Assembly: GCA_037951105.1 (NCBI GenBank)
Contig: JBAMJV010007970.1
Span: 1-64,000, forward strand
Source of the DNA: Echinarachnius parma
Lineage: Eukaryota > Echinodermata > Echinoidea > Clypeasteroida > Echinarachniidae
Length of the DNA: 64,000 nt
Direction of reading: 5' to 3'
Below are positions 31,233-42,170 of the stretch, piece after piece; within the stretch, counting starts at the first letter, position 1; every line of letters begins with the position of its first letter. The notes under the pieces were generated by a model that was not told where the DNA came from, made no database searches, and saw only the letters and a program-made list of their open reading frames with translations. Both the position numbers and the translations under genes were made by a program.

Positions 31233-32655
31233 CCACACACAAATTGTAAAGATACAATACATGTAGTTTAATATCGAGTTAACATTAAATTAGTTTCTTA
31301 TATTAGGAAAGAAACAAAATTAACCCTTAAAAATGAAGGTTTATAATAGCAAAGAAGAACGAGGACGAGCATAAGTGTCAAGTGGAATGAAAAGTAAAAT
31401 ATTATGGCTGAGAAGAAAAAAAAGAATCTGAATCTGGGCTGGAGCATTCACAGAAAAAATACTAAGATACTGACGTATTTGATGGATCAAGTAACATTGT
31501 AAAAAATATTTTAAAAATTGCGGTCTGAAATACACTGTTGTATTTGTATAACCAATAAAGCATGGAAATGGTTTCGGTTTTCTAAATTTTGATGTCATTA
31601 AGAAAATATTTTGTTTGTATTCGGATTCGGAAATTCTCCCATTGAGAATTACAGCTGTGTAGATTCTCACTGCAAACAATTAGCATATATCACTTTACGT
31701 TAAGATGATTCCACACACAAATGGTTAAGATAAAAATACATGTAGTTTTATATCGAGTTAACATTAAATTAGTTTCTTATATTAGGAAAGAAACAAAATT
31801 AACCCTTAAAAATGAATGTTTATAATAGCAAAGAAGAATGAGGACGAGCATAAGTGCCAAGTGGAATGAAAAGTAAAATATTATGGCTGAGAAAAAGAAA
31901 AAAAGGAATCTGAATCTGGGCTGGAGCATTCACAGAAAAAATACTAAGATACTGACGTATTTGATGGATCAAGTAACATTGTAAAAACAAACACAAAAGT
32001 GGCGGTCTGAAATACACTGTTGTATTTGTATATGCAATGAAGCATGGAACTGGTTTCGGTTTTCCAAATGTTGATGTAATTAAGAAAATATTTTATTTAT
32101 GATTAATGTATTTGGATTCGGAAATTCTCCCATTGAGAATTACAGCTGTGTAGATTCTTACTACAAACAATTAGCATATATCACTTTACGTAAAGATGAT
32201 TCCACACACAAATGGTTAAGATAAAATACATGTAGTTTTATATCGAGTTAACATTAAATTAGTTTCTTATATTAGGAAAGAAACAAAATTAACCCTTAAA
32301 AATGAACGTATACTGATAATAGCAAAGAAGAACGAGGACGAGCATAAGTGCCAAGTGGAATGAAAAGTAAAATATTATGGCTGAGAAGGAAAAAACGAAC
32401 CTGAATCTGGGCTGGAGCATTCACAGAAAAAATACTAATACTGACGTATTTTATGGATCAAGTAACATTGTAAAAACAAACACAAAAGTGGCGGTCTGAA
32501 ATACACTGTTGTATTTGTATAATAGCATGGAACTGGTTTCGGTTTTCCAAATTAAGAAAATATTTTGTTTGTATTCGGATTCGGAAATTTTCCCATTGAG
32601 AATTACAGCTGTGTAGATTCTCACTACAAACAGTTAGCATATATAACTTTACATT
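31233..32655. repeat. Tandem repeat, about 480 bp, three copies
   Basis: Units start at about 31233, 31711 and 32202 with CCACACACAAATKGTWAAGAT. They share TTAGTTTCTTATATTAGGAA, GGGCTGGAGCATTCACAG and GATTCGGAAATTYTCCCATT. They differ by small insertions and substitutions. The minus-strand frames in units 1 and 2 are not kept in unit 3, so the repeat is probably noncoding. Confidence 0.85.
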
Positions 32656-32689
32656 ATCGCGCAATATATTCACCATGGATTAGTAAGAT

Positions 32690-33101
32690 AGCTCGGAGGG
32701 AGGGCCCATTCAGCACCGTCTATGTAGACATGGCTGATCTTCCATGGGGTCCTTTGACAACAATATAATTAACAATACAATTAACAATGAATTTCAACAA
32801 ATTGTTATGATTGCAACCTAGAACTATGAGTACAGACTACAATCTATCTTACTAAATCAATGTCATCAATTTGATAAGATTAAACAACACTGGGTATACA
32901 AAAGAATGCAATTTCCTTTTAAATACAACAATACTTGTCGAGGATTTATTTCAAAGGGGAAAATATTCATGGGACTTCAATACAGAAATGTGCATTTAAG
33001 AAATTCTGTTTTTAGTTCTGGTAAAAATAGTTTCCATTCGATCTTAGTGATCGAGTAATAATAATAACAAAATTGAAAGGATCTTTTTAAATAAGTTGGA
33101 G
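32690..33101 (-). pseudogene. LINE 3' end, distal part (after MITE interruption)
   Basis: Read on the minus strand from 33101 down, the frame continues the fragment at 33640-34085: TPTYLKRSFQFCYYYYSITRSNGN, then an eroded NFLNAHFCIEVP. This fits the C-terminus of CR1/L2-type reverse transcriptases, which end in a TRSN...F.YRGA..WN-like block. Stops interrupt it. Below about 32870 the sequence is probably the 3' untranslated tail. Confidence 0.6.
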
Positions 33102-33639
33102 TTAAAGGGACAGTCCCTCTTTTACAAAACGTCTGAACAGTTTCCAGTTGACGGATGGGGATGAATGAAACACACACAAAAAAGCATAATATTACAACTA
33201 TATTGTACTTATTCTTGTAAAGGTATTGTGAAGCCGACATTTGTAAAGGAATGTCAAGGAAAAAAAATCTCAAAAATGAAGAATATGTAATTGCATGTAG
33301 TCAGTTTAAGCGAGGTTTAGTTATTTTGCCTAGTGTGCGGTCATGCTATTCTTAATTGTGCCCGGTCACGTAGCTAGCGCGGGTCACGTAGGGGTCACGC
33401 ATAGCGTTGTGATACTTCATGGAATCTGTGTGCGAACTTCCTCACTGGGTGAATATACGTATAATGCACAATTAATTGTTGGACGACGGTTTATTAGTTT
33501 TAGGTCTATAACTCCACGAAAAAGAGATTTCAAGCCCTAATTTGTTCAGGCATGCTATTAAATGAAATTTTCTTTCATATAAGACAATAACCTCGCAACT
33601 TTTTAAACTTGGCTTGCAAAAGAGAGAATGTCCCTTTAA
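33102..33639. mobile_element. TTAA MITE family F2, inserted in the LINE fragment
   Basis: TTAA at 33102-33105 and 33636-33639. Inverted ends AGGGACAGTCCCTCTTTTAC and its diverged inverse. A second copy is at 63085-63677. Removing the element and one TTAA restores an uninterrupted LINE codon series across the site. Confidence 0.85.
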
Positions 33640-34085
33640 AACATGTGTTGCCATATAAACGATCGAGTTTAAATGAGAACTTCGCCTTGCTGCTAATGAT
33701 TTTAAACCAACTCGATCATGCAAATCTATTATTTACATCTATAAGGATGATCCCTTACATAATTCTGCAAGCTCTGGTTTGGAGCTTCTGCACTAAATAG
33801 CTATGTTTAGCACATGCTGTTCTATATGACAAGTCTCCATAATCAAATATTGGGAGAATCATTGCATTATACACAATTGTCAAGTTAGCAAATATTATCA
33901 ATATTATATTGCAAACGAGATTTTAAAAAATACCTATCAATTTACTAATTCGAGTACAGTTGTTTCCAATATGTGGATTCCACTTTAAATTTGAATCAAG
34001 TATCATACCAAGGTTTTCTGCACATATATGGTATTTCCTTATTATTTACTTTTAGTTTTAATTCATAAAGAATACAATTAATTAC
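33640..34085 (-). pseudogene. LINE reverse transcriptase C-terminal (thumb) fragment
   Basis: Minus-strand reading gives LGMILDSNLKWNPHI, ISKLIGIF, YNAMILPIFDYGD, LQKLQTRACRI and LKSLAARRSSHLNSIVYMAT in order. These are the late reverse transcriptase and thumb blocks shared by CR1, L2 and related LINEs. At least three stops or shifts break it, so it is an old copy. It is split at its end by the F2 MITE and truncated at 34085 by another MITE fragment. Confidence 0.75.
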
Positions 34086-34369
34086 CCTCACTTACGTAAC
34101 CATCATTATCTGATGGATCCGTATGCGCCCAACGTCTGAGAGTGCGCCAATTCTATTCACACGTATATGTTTGGAGACAATAGAATCCCGGTCTTCGTAT
34201 ACGCAGACCCATGAACGCATGCTTTAGAATAGTGACACGTTTTCCAATTACATGTATATCATTTTTTTCTCGAAACATATTTGTCTGAACTTGTTGATGG
34301 GATGGACTACTATAAAAATGTTACCTTTCATTCATTAAACTATTATTTTTCGGTGGTGGTACCCTTTAA
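34085..34369. mobile_element. TTAA MITE family F3, right part
   Basis: Ends in GGTGGTGGTACCC followed by TTAA at 34366-34369. Matches 8570-8826, including ATGAACGCATGCTTTAGAAT. The left end is missing. Confidence 0.7.
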
Positions 34370-35652
34370 GTGACGTGGGCATGGGTGTGTATTTAAAATG
34401 TTGCGGACGGAAGTCTTTTAACTACATTATTTTTATTAAGTTAACTTCTTCCTATCCCTGGCATTCCAGTGGTCGCAATGTCTTCACTCTGTTACACTAC
34501 TTTTGTATACTTGATTCACCGAATAGAATTATATTAATAATACCAATCTACAATAACGACATGCATAACTGTTCAATGACTTAATGACGTTGATGAACTA
34601 AAAGTAACATTGTCCAAATCCTCAAAACTAACTTGGAACTCTAGTGGTTCTCTTATACCTTATCATAGCAATAACAGCACGGGACAGGTTTCGATTTTTT
34701 TTCTTCAAATTTCCATTTCGTTCAAAAAGTATTTACTATTGAAGTGTTCCGATTAAAAAATGTTCTACGAGATAATTTCATACCGTGTGCATAGTAAGTA
34801 CAATGCGTTAGTGAATACCACTTTGCACTTTTGCTCATATCTCAGCCAAAAAACCTCCAACTTACGTGAAATTGCTACACATATTACGTTGTGGATATAT
34901 CGGATCACTCCAATACACATTTTATTAATCACTCATCACTTTTTGCACTTGCCAACAAAGTTACTATTGTAGCGCAGAAGTTAACTTGCGGTTATGCCAC
35001 GATACCTTCGATACGCTAGAGCAAAAATACACACCTCTATTATCTTCTACATGTCTTACTAATGTTAAATCTTCTAAATGTTAATTTGTTATTCATCATT
35101 ATACTCAATGAGTATACTTTGTATTTGTTGCTTGTATCTGCATATGGATAATTAAATCTGAAACTGAAACTATTTATACTGCTTAATTTTCAAACATTCC
35201 GATAGCCACCACTAGACGGAAGGCGTTTAGCCATAGTTATTGAGTGGCATTCCATTGGTTGCAATTTCTTCAATTTGTTTCACTTCTTTTGTATTCTTGC
35301 TTTGGCAAATAAAATTGTAATCATATTAAGAATCTAGACTAGCGACATGCATAAATTATTTTGATGAAAGTGACGTGGGTATATATTCAGAATACTTCCA
35401 TTGCTGGAGCGCAGAAGTTCGCATGCGATCATTGTGGACAGATGAGTGTGGACTATCTTCAGAACTTGTGATTTGTTTTCTGGAAGACAATTCGTTGGCT
35501 CAGAATTTAGTCGAAAGCGTTTGATATATCAACTTGGTAGACTTTCTTTAACTGATTAGTGATTGATACCGAATACTTTATCAGCTAGTTCACAAAGGGT
35601 TGCATTGGATTGGACGTATTGCGTCAGGTGGACGGGTGTGGCACCCAAAGAG
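34370..35652. other. Candidate promoter and 5' untranslated region with an old internal duplication
   Basis: Stretches at about 34375-34570 and 35215-35365 are alike in order (GACGGAAG, TGGCATTCCA, GCAAT.TCTTCA, TTTTGTAT, CGACATGCATAA). So are 34972-35000 and 35405-35440 (GCGCAGAAGTT). This suggests a diverged tandem duplication of about 430-840 bp upstream of the exon. The stretch 35400-35652 could be 5' untranslated sequence. No TATA box or start site can be fixed by eye. Confidence 0.35.
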
Positions 35653-35773
35653 ATGGCGGAGGATACAGCTTGGCCGCGTCATCGGGCCATGGTGTCTCTG
35701 TGGTCCATGTGCACCATCTTGGTGCTCCTATTCGGAACCCAACTCACTCCTGTCTCTGCTCAATCTTATTTAG
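35653..35773 (+). CDS. Possible first coding exon of a host gene: signal peptide, phase-1 splice donor
   Basis: The ATG at 35653 has G at -3 and G at +4, a good animal start context. The exon encodes 40 residues plus one base. A charged start (MAEDTAWPRHR) is followed by a hydrophobic core (TILVLLFG) and a likely signal peptidase site after VSA, before QSYL. It ends at AG with GTATTA following (donor GT at 35774-35775). The phase is 1, as is usual for signal-peptide exons of extracellular proteins. Beyond the donor the frame runs only to 35889 and looks noncoding. The mature protein is not in view, so the gene cannot be named. It may have a very large intron containing the satellite array, or it may be a chance frame. 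Confidence 0.4.
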
Positions 35774-36055
35774 GTATTATACAACTAATTAAAGTACTTC
35801 TACTCGTTATTTCATTAACCACTTGCCTACGGAATTGGGCATTCCCCACAGGGATTGTACATACAGGGTACAGCAGTTGCCCGCAGTGAATGGATTAATA
35901 TAATTATCTTCGTCTATACTTTTGCCTTCATGAGTTTATTTATATATATATTGAACTACCACACTATATTATTATTATTTGTTATACTACATGACTAATA
36001 TTCAAATAATAATGTATATTTCTGGTCAAGATAATTTGTACAATTATAATATATA
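35774..36055. other. AT-rich spacer (possible intron start)
   Basis: Begins with the candidate GT donor and holds nothing else I can support before the array starts. Confidence 0.4.
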
Positions 36056-36228
36056 ACTAGATGTTGAATTCGTCACTTTTGACGAATTAAGGTTATACAT
36101 ATCGATTTATTATGATAAAAGGATGATTCCAAAAATAACTTCTCAATCATCATATAAATAATAGCAGATACCCTCCCCCTCCATAATAAAAAGTAAAAAA
36201 GAAGAAAAAAAGAAAGTAAAAAAAGTAC

Positions 36229-36300
36229 TGTCTTGGATTCGAACCCACGAACCTTTGATCTTGTGTCACAAATTATACCGCGAGACCAACATTAGATCTC
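36229..36300 (-). mobile_element. tRNA-derived SINE head inside type A unit
   Basis: On the minus strand: A box like TGGTCTCGCGGTA and B box GGTTCGAATCC, with a poor anticodon stem between. The same segment recurs at about 39416-39485, 42345-42412, 45797-45860, 48625-48690 and, diverged, 60022-60100. In each case a C-run followed by an A-rich stretch lies just upstream on the plus strand. It was therefore captured by an ancestral unit and amplified with it. Confidence 0.7.
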
Positions 36301-37227
36301 TTAACGAAAATGGGAAATTGGGAAAGATACATCAGTGATTGCACACTGCATATGTCATTGTAACAGTGAATTATTTGACCTTTGAACTTAATTTACATAT
36401 CCTTAACGCCATTTTCATATTCCAATCTTATCTTATGAACATTTTCCTTTCATTATACCATACATGTGTGCTGAATTTCATGTCCGCGGCGTACGTGGTT
36501 TTTGAGTATTCATGCTTGATTTATTTGACCTTTAACGGTAAATATGACAATGAAATATGCATTTTCGCGATTTGGTATTAACTTATGAAATGATGGACTT
36601 GCAAATCCCTATCTACATGCGAAATCTCAAATTGATAGCATAATTCCTTCAGCAGTTATAGGTCGATAACATACGTTTTGGCTAACCCTCAATTTGTAAC
36701 AGATTTGTACTCTTATTTCCAATCAAACTATTCATCAGGATCCAGTGAAGAAAACTAAATGGTGTGAATAGATCGCGAATAGAGCAGGACATCAGCTACG
36801 ATATATCACAATTTGGGAGAAAATTGATGGAGAATAAGTGAGATATGGTCAATAGTCCGCTGTGATCGATTTCAACATTGACTGAAATTGATTAAAATTC
36901 GCATTTTCAACTTTAACCGTCAATATGATAACTTTATAACATTTACTCGGCATAAATGAGGTATGAATTCGTATCTACAACTCATAATCTATCCGAATAT
37001 TAAAAGAAAATTGGATGTTTGTGGACTTTTTAAAAAGTTATGGCCGAATAAAAAAAGGATGTTTTTACCATATTTTGCCAATTTGCGTGCGCGCGTAATT
37101 TTGACTTTGACGCGCGCGTACTCCGTTATTATGAGTCAACAATGACTCAAATTGATAGGGAGTGTTGAGGGATCTATAAGGAATCCAAAACATGTGAAAA
37201 AACGACAATTTTCCTATTCATTTGTGT

Positions 37228-37266
37228 TACGCGCGCAAATACGCGCGCGCCGACGCGCACGCGCGG
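37228..37266. repeat. CpG box of type A units (alternating CG/GC)
   Basis: A 39-base stretch of GTTACGCGCGCAAATACGCG type followed by CGCCGACGCGCACGCGCGG. It is repeated nearly unchanged in units 1, 3, 5, 6, 7, 8, 9, 11 and 14, and in part in 16. Two further CpG-rich blocks flank it in each unit. The surroundings are strongly AT-rich. Confidence 0.8.
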
Positions 37267-37682
37267 AATTTTCTGAAACGCTTAAAATTGTCTGAAACAT
37301 ATAGTAAATTACTCGGGTTGGGATTTTGAGCATTTTTTGACATTTTTTTTCATTTGACGGACGCGTACGCGCGCGTCTCCGAGTGTAATTGCACGCGCAT
37401 AAGCTTAAAAGATGACCATTGACCTGATCAATATTGATGCGAAATTTGAATTGAAATTGATATTTCATGACTGAGATATGATGATTATTAACATTTGACA
37501 AAATGGCGTCCTGATGACGTCACAATCATGTGACGTCACTGAAAAAGTGGGCAGTTCTAAGTTAGAACATGATCTATCATCATGTGAAGATTCATGATAT
37601 TTGATTCATGTGATCTTGAGATAATCGACGAACAAAAGTGAGGGGTAGAATAAAGAAGAATAAAAATTCGAACAAAATCAAT

Positions 37683-37710
37683 AGGTTATACATATGTATA
37701 TGTATAACCT
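37683..37710. other. Type A 3' hairpin (example)
   Basis: Left arm AGGTTATACATAT, two-base loop GT, right arm its exact inverse, then AACTAG. The same structure ends units 1, 3, 5, 7, 8, 9 and 14. Confidence 0.85.
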
Positions 37711-37716
37711 AACTAG

Positions 37717-39249
37717 ATGTTGAATTCGTCACATTTGACGAATTAAAGGTTATACATATTGAAATTTCGATATGATGATATTGACTTTTCAACGCGTAAT
37801 ATGATGATGTCATAACATTTACTTGGCATAAATAAATGAATGACACAAAATGGGGTAACAATATTCATTCATAACAAAAGGGGAGGGGGCAGCTCTTTAA
37901 TTGACCAAAATGACTGTAAAATGGCTCTGTACCTGACGTCTTATTTCGACCATATCACACCTTTCCTTTGGCCGATTTTGACCCGGTTTTCAGTATGTTA
38001 AAGCTGAGTTTCCGCTAAACTATCGCGATTTTCGAGTTTATTTCACGATTAGAGCACGGGAACAGGTCGTAATTGAAGGTTGAACTTTTTTTTACTTTAT
38101 CGTGCACAATGATGACTTTACAAAATCTGATTGGCCAATGTTAAATTTGTAAAAATATGTGCAACTCATACTCTTTCAGAATATGAACAAATATTTGTAT
38201 ATATCCAGGTATCAAAGAAGTTGTGACCGATAAGAGAAGTGCATGTTTGACCAGATTTAGCCAATTTTCACACTCTTTGCGCGATTTCAACTTTAAGCGG
38301 TCAATTCGATGACTTTAGAACATTTACTCGGCATAAAGCAAGTATGAATTCGTATCTACAACTCATAATCAATCCAAATATTCAAATAAAATTGGGTTTT
38401 TGTCGACTTTTGAAAAAGTTATGGCCGAATTAAAAAAAGGATGTTTTTACCATATTTTGCCAATTATTTGTTTTGAACTGTTCGCCGTTAGATGTTAGAT
38501 GGCGCTCTTCAGACTTAGCCAATTTTCACACTCGTGCGCCATTTAAATTTTAACGGTCAATATGATGACTTTGTAGCATTTACTCGGCATAAATGAGGTA
38601 TGAATTCGCATCTACAACTCATAATCTTTCCGGATATTCAAAGAAATTTGGGAGTTTGTGGACTTTTTAAAAAGTTATGGCCGATAAGAGACCAGACTTG
38701 GGAAATTTTCACGCTCGTGCGCTATTTAATTTTTAACCGTCAATATGATGACTTTATAACATTAACTCGGAATAAATGAGGTATGAATTCGTATCTACAA
38801 CTCATAATCTATCCGAATATTAAAAGAAAGTTGGGTTTTTGTGGACTTTTTACAAAGTTATGCCCGAATAAAAAAATGGTTGTTTTTGAGCATTTTCAGA
38901 TTTTCAGATCCTTAGACGAGCGCGTACGCGCTTGTTACGTAGCGCATGCGTATGCGCATAATGGGAAAAGTTGCCACTCGGCCTGATAATTGTTGGTGCC
39001 AAATTTAAAGGGAAATAGAAGATGCATGACTGAGATACATCCATGAATGAAATTTCACAAAATGGCGTCCTGATGACGTCACGAATAGTCGGCGGCACTC
39101 AAAAGTTTGGCAGTTCTAAGTTAGACCAAGATCTATCATCTCGCAAAGTTTCAGGACAATAGCTGCACCCGTTATTGAGGTATCCGACGAACAAAATCCT
39201 TGTTTTCGTGTCTCTATGCATTGGCATACAGACACAAAAACAATACTAG
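37717..39249 (+). repeat. Array unit 2 (type B, 1,533 bp)
   Basis: Contains three diverged monomers of about 190-240 bp between 38270 and 38930, each with ACTCGGCATAAA, TCTACAACTCATAATC and AAAGTTATGSCCGA. Ends with the GTGTCT...AGACAC hairpin. Confidence 0.8.
37723..37744. other. 5' hairpin common to all units (example)
   Basis: Arms AATTCGTCA and TGACGAATT around a four-base loop (CATT here; CGTT, CTTT or CTAT elsewhere). Present at the start of every unit. Only unit 8 has an arm mismatch. Confidence 0.85.
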
Positions 39250-40898
39250 ATTTTGAATTCGTCACTATTGACGAATTAAGGTTATACATATCGAATTCTT
39301 ATGATAAAAGCATTATTCCAAAAATAACTACTTAATCATATAAATAATATCACATACTCCCCCCCCCCCCCCCTAATAAAAAGTAAAAAGAAGAAAAAAG
39401 AAATTAAAAAAATATTGTCTTGGATTCGAACCCACGACCCTTAGATCTTGCGTCACAACTTGTTCCACGAGACCAACATTAGATCTCTTAACGAAAATGG
39501 GAAATCGGGAACAATACATCAGCGATTGCACTCTGCATTTGTCATTGTAACAGTGAGTTATTTGACCTTTGATCCTAATTTACATATCCTTAACGCCATT
39601 TTCATAATCCGATCTTATCTTATGAACATTTTGCAATTCATTATAACATACATGTGTGCTGAATTGCATGTCCGCGGCGTACGTGGTTATTGAGTATTCA
39701 TGCTTGATTTATTTGACCTTTGACGGTAAATATGACAATGAAATATGCATTTTCGCGATTTAGTGTTAACTAATGAAATGATGGGCTTGAAAATCCCTAT
39801 CTACATGCGAAATCTCAAATTGATAGCATAATTCCTTCAGCAGTTATATGTCGATAACATACGTTTTGGCTAACCCTCAATTTGTAACAGATTTGAACTC
39901 TTATTTCCAATCAAACAATTCATCAGGATCCATTGAACAAAACTAAATGGTGTGAATAGATTGCGAATAGAGCAGAACATCAGCTACGATATATCAAAAT
40001 TTGGGAGTACATTGATGGAAAATAAGTGATATATGGTCAAAAGTACACTGTGATCGATTTCAACATTGATTGAAATTGAGTAAAATTCGCATTTTCAACT
40101 TTAACCGTCAATACGATGACTTTATAACATTTACTCAGCATAAATGAGGTATGAATTCGTATCTACAACTCATAATCTATCCGAATATTAAAAGAAAATT
40201 TGGTATTTGTGGACTTTTTAAAAAGTTATGGCCGAATAAAAAAAGTATGTTTTTACCATATTTTTCCAATTTGCGTGCGCGCGTAATTTTGACTTTGACG
40301 CGCGCGTACTCCGTTATTATGAGTCAACAATGACTCAAATTGATAGGGTGTGTTGAGGGATCTATAAGGAATGCAAAACATGTGAAAAAACGACAATTTT
40401 ACTATTCATTCGCGTTACGCGCGCAAATACGCGCGCGCCGACGCGCACGCGCGGAATTTTTTGAAACGCTTAAAATTGTCTGAAACATATAGTAAATTAC
40501 TGGGGTTGAGGTTTTGAGCATTTTTTGAATTTTGTTTTCATTTGACGGACGCGTACGCGCGCGTCTCCGAGTGTAATTGCACGCGCATGAGCTTAAAAGA
40601 TGACCAATTACCTGATCAATATTGATGCGAAATTTGAATTGGAATTGATATTTCATGACTGAGTTATGATGATTATTAACATTTTACAAAATGGTGTCCT
40701 GATGACGTCACAGTGATGTGACGTCACTGACAAAGTTGGCAGTTCTAAGTTAGAACATGATCTATCATCATGTGACGATTCATGATATTTGATTCATCTG
40801 ATCTTGAGATAATCGACGAACAAAATTAGGAAGAAGAATAAAGAAAAATCTTGACGAAATCAATAGGTTATACATATGTATATGTATAACCTAACTAG
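39250..40898 (+). repeat. Array unit 3 (type A, 1,649 bp)
   Basis: Collinear with unit 1 including SINE head (about 39416-39485), poly-C tract at 39360-39373, CpG boxes and the GGTTATACATAT terminal hairpin. Confidence 0.8.
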
Positions 40899-42170
40899 AT
40901 GTTGAATTCGTCACGTTTGACGAATTAAGGTTATACATATCGAAATTTCGATATGATGATATTGACTCTTCAACGCGTAATATGATGATGTCATAACATT
41001 TACTTGGCATAAATGAATGACACAAAATGGGGTAACAATATTCATTCATAACACAAAAGGGGAGGGGGCAGCTCTTTAATTGACCAAAATGACTGTAAAA
41101 TGGCTCTGTACCTGACGTCTTATTTCAACCATATCGCACCTTTCCTTTGGCCGATTTTGACCCGGTTTTCAGTATGCTAAAGCTGAGTTTCCGCTACACA
41201 GCGATTTTTGATTTTATTTCACGATTAGAGCACGGAAACAGGTCGTAATTGAAGGTTGAACTTTTGTTTTACTTTATCGTGCACAATGAAGACTTTACAA
41301 AATCTAATTGGCCAATGTTAAATTTGTAAAAATATGTGCAACTCATACTCTTTCAGAATATGAAAAAATATTTGTATATTTCCATGTATCAAAGAAGTTG
41401 TGACCGATAAGAGAAGTGCATGTTTGACCAGATTTAGCCAATTTTCACACTCTTTGCGCGATTTCAACTTTAAGCGGTCAATTCGATGACTTTAGAACAT
41501 TTACTCGGCATAAAGGAAGTATGAATTCGCATCTACAACTCATAATCTTTCCGGATATTCAAAGAAATTTGGGAGTTTGTGGACTTTTTAAAAAGTTATG
41601 GCCGATAAGAGACCAGACTTGGGAAATTTTCACGCTCGTGCGCTATTTAATTTTTAACCGTCAATATGATGACTTTGTGACATTTACTCGGCATGAATGA
41701 GGTATTAATTCGCATCTACAACTCATAATCTATCCGAATATTAAAATAAAAATGGGTTTTTGTGGACTTTTAAAAAAGTTATGCCCGAATAAAAAAATGG
41801 TTGTTTTTGAGCATTTTCAGATTTTAAGATCCTTAGACGGGCGCGTACGCGCTTGTTACGTAGCGCATGCGCATGCGCATACTCGGAAAAGTTGCCACTC
41901 GGCGTGATAATTATTGGTGCTAAATTTAAAGGGAAATAGAAGATGCATGACTGAGATACATCCATGAATGAAATTTTACAAAATGGCGTCCCGTTGACGT
42001 CACGAATAGTCGGCGGCACCCAAAAGTTTGGCAGTTCTAAGTTAGACCAAGATCTATCATCTGGCAAAGTTTCAGGACAATAGCTGCACCCGTTATTGAG
42101 GTATCCGACGAACAAAATCCTTGTTTTCGTGTCTCTATGCATTGGCATACAGACACAAAAACAATACTAG
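40899..42170 (+). repeat. Array unit 4 (type B, 1,272 bp)
   Basis: Like unit 2 but one monomer shorter. The terminal hairpin is at 42129-42156 with loop ATTG. Confidence 0.8.
42129..42156. other. Type B 3' hairpin (example)
   Basis: Arms GTGTCTCTATGC and GCATACAGACAC (one mismatch) around loop ATTG, followed by AAAAACAATACTAG. Ends units 2, 4, 10, 12, 13 and 15. Confidence 0.8.

Larger units (their letters stand above)
36061..37716 (+). repeat. Array unit 1 (type A, 1,656 bp)
   Basis: First unit, so its left join is to flanking DNA that nonetheless ends in ATAACTAG. Holds a SINE head at about 36229-36300, CpG boxes near 37086-37120, 37228-37266 and 37360-37400, and two CRE-like sites at 37515-37538. 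Ends with the 13-bp-arm hairpin at 37683-37710. Confidence 0.8.

Noticed and set aside
31341-31679. 112-residue minus-strand frame in the 480-bp tandem repeat
   Set aside because: The frame is shortened in unit 2 and absent in unit 3, so it is not maintained.
35774-35889. Continuation of the signal-peptide exon to the stop at 35889
   Set aside because: A GT donor at a signal-peptide phase-1 position and the AT-rich, unstructured tail argue for an intron, though a short secreted peptide cannot be fully excluded.
36056-36070. Canonical Helitron insertion (TC start, A and T flanks)
   Set aside because: After CTAG the next base is A and no TC start is visible, so I keep Helitron-like as a hypothesis only.
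36963-37145. A 60-residue frame starting MNSYLQLIIYPNIKRK that recurs in many array units
   Set aside because: It is the translation of the 190-bp monomer plus a CpG box. Amino acid changes between copies are unconstrained, lengths vary, and B units break it. No sign of protein selection.
41741-42148. Minus-strand frames of 82-141 residues (SFMDVSQSCIFYFPLNLAP) recurring in type B units
   Set aside because: Also a by-product of copying: the frame opens and closes differently in each unit and overlaps the terminal hairpin.
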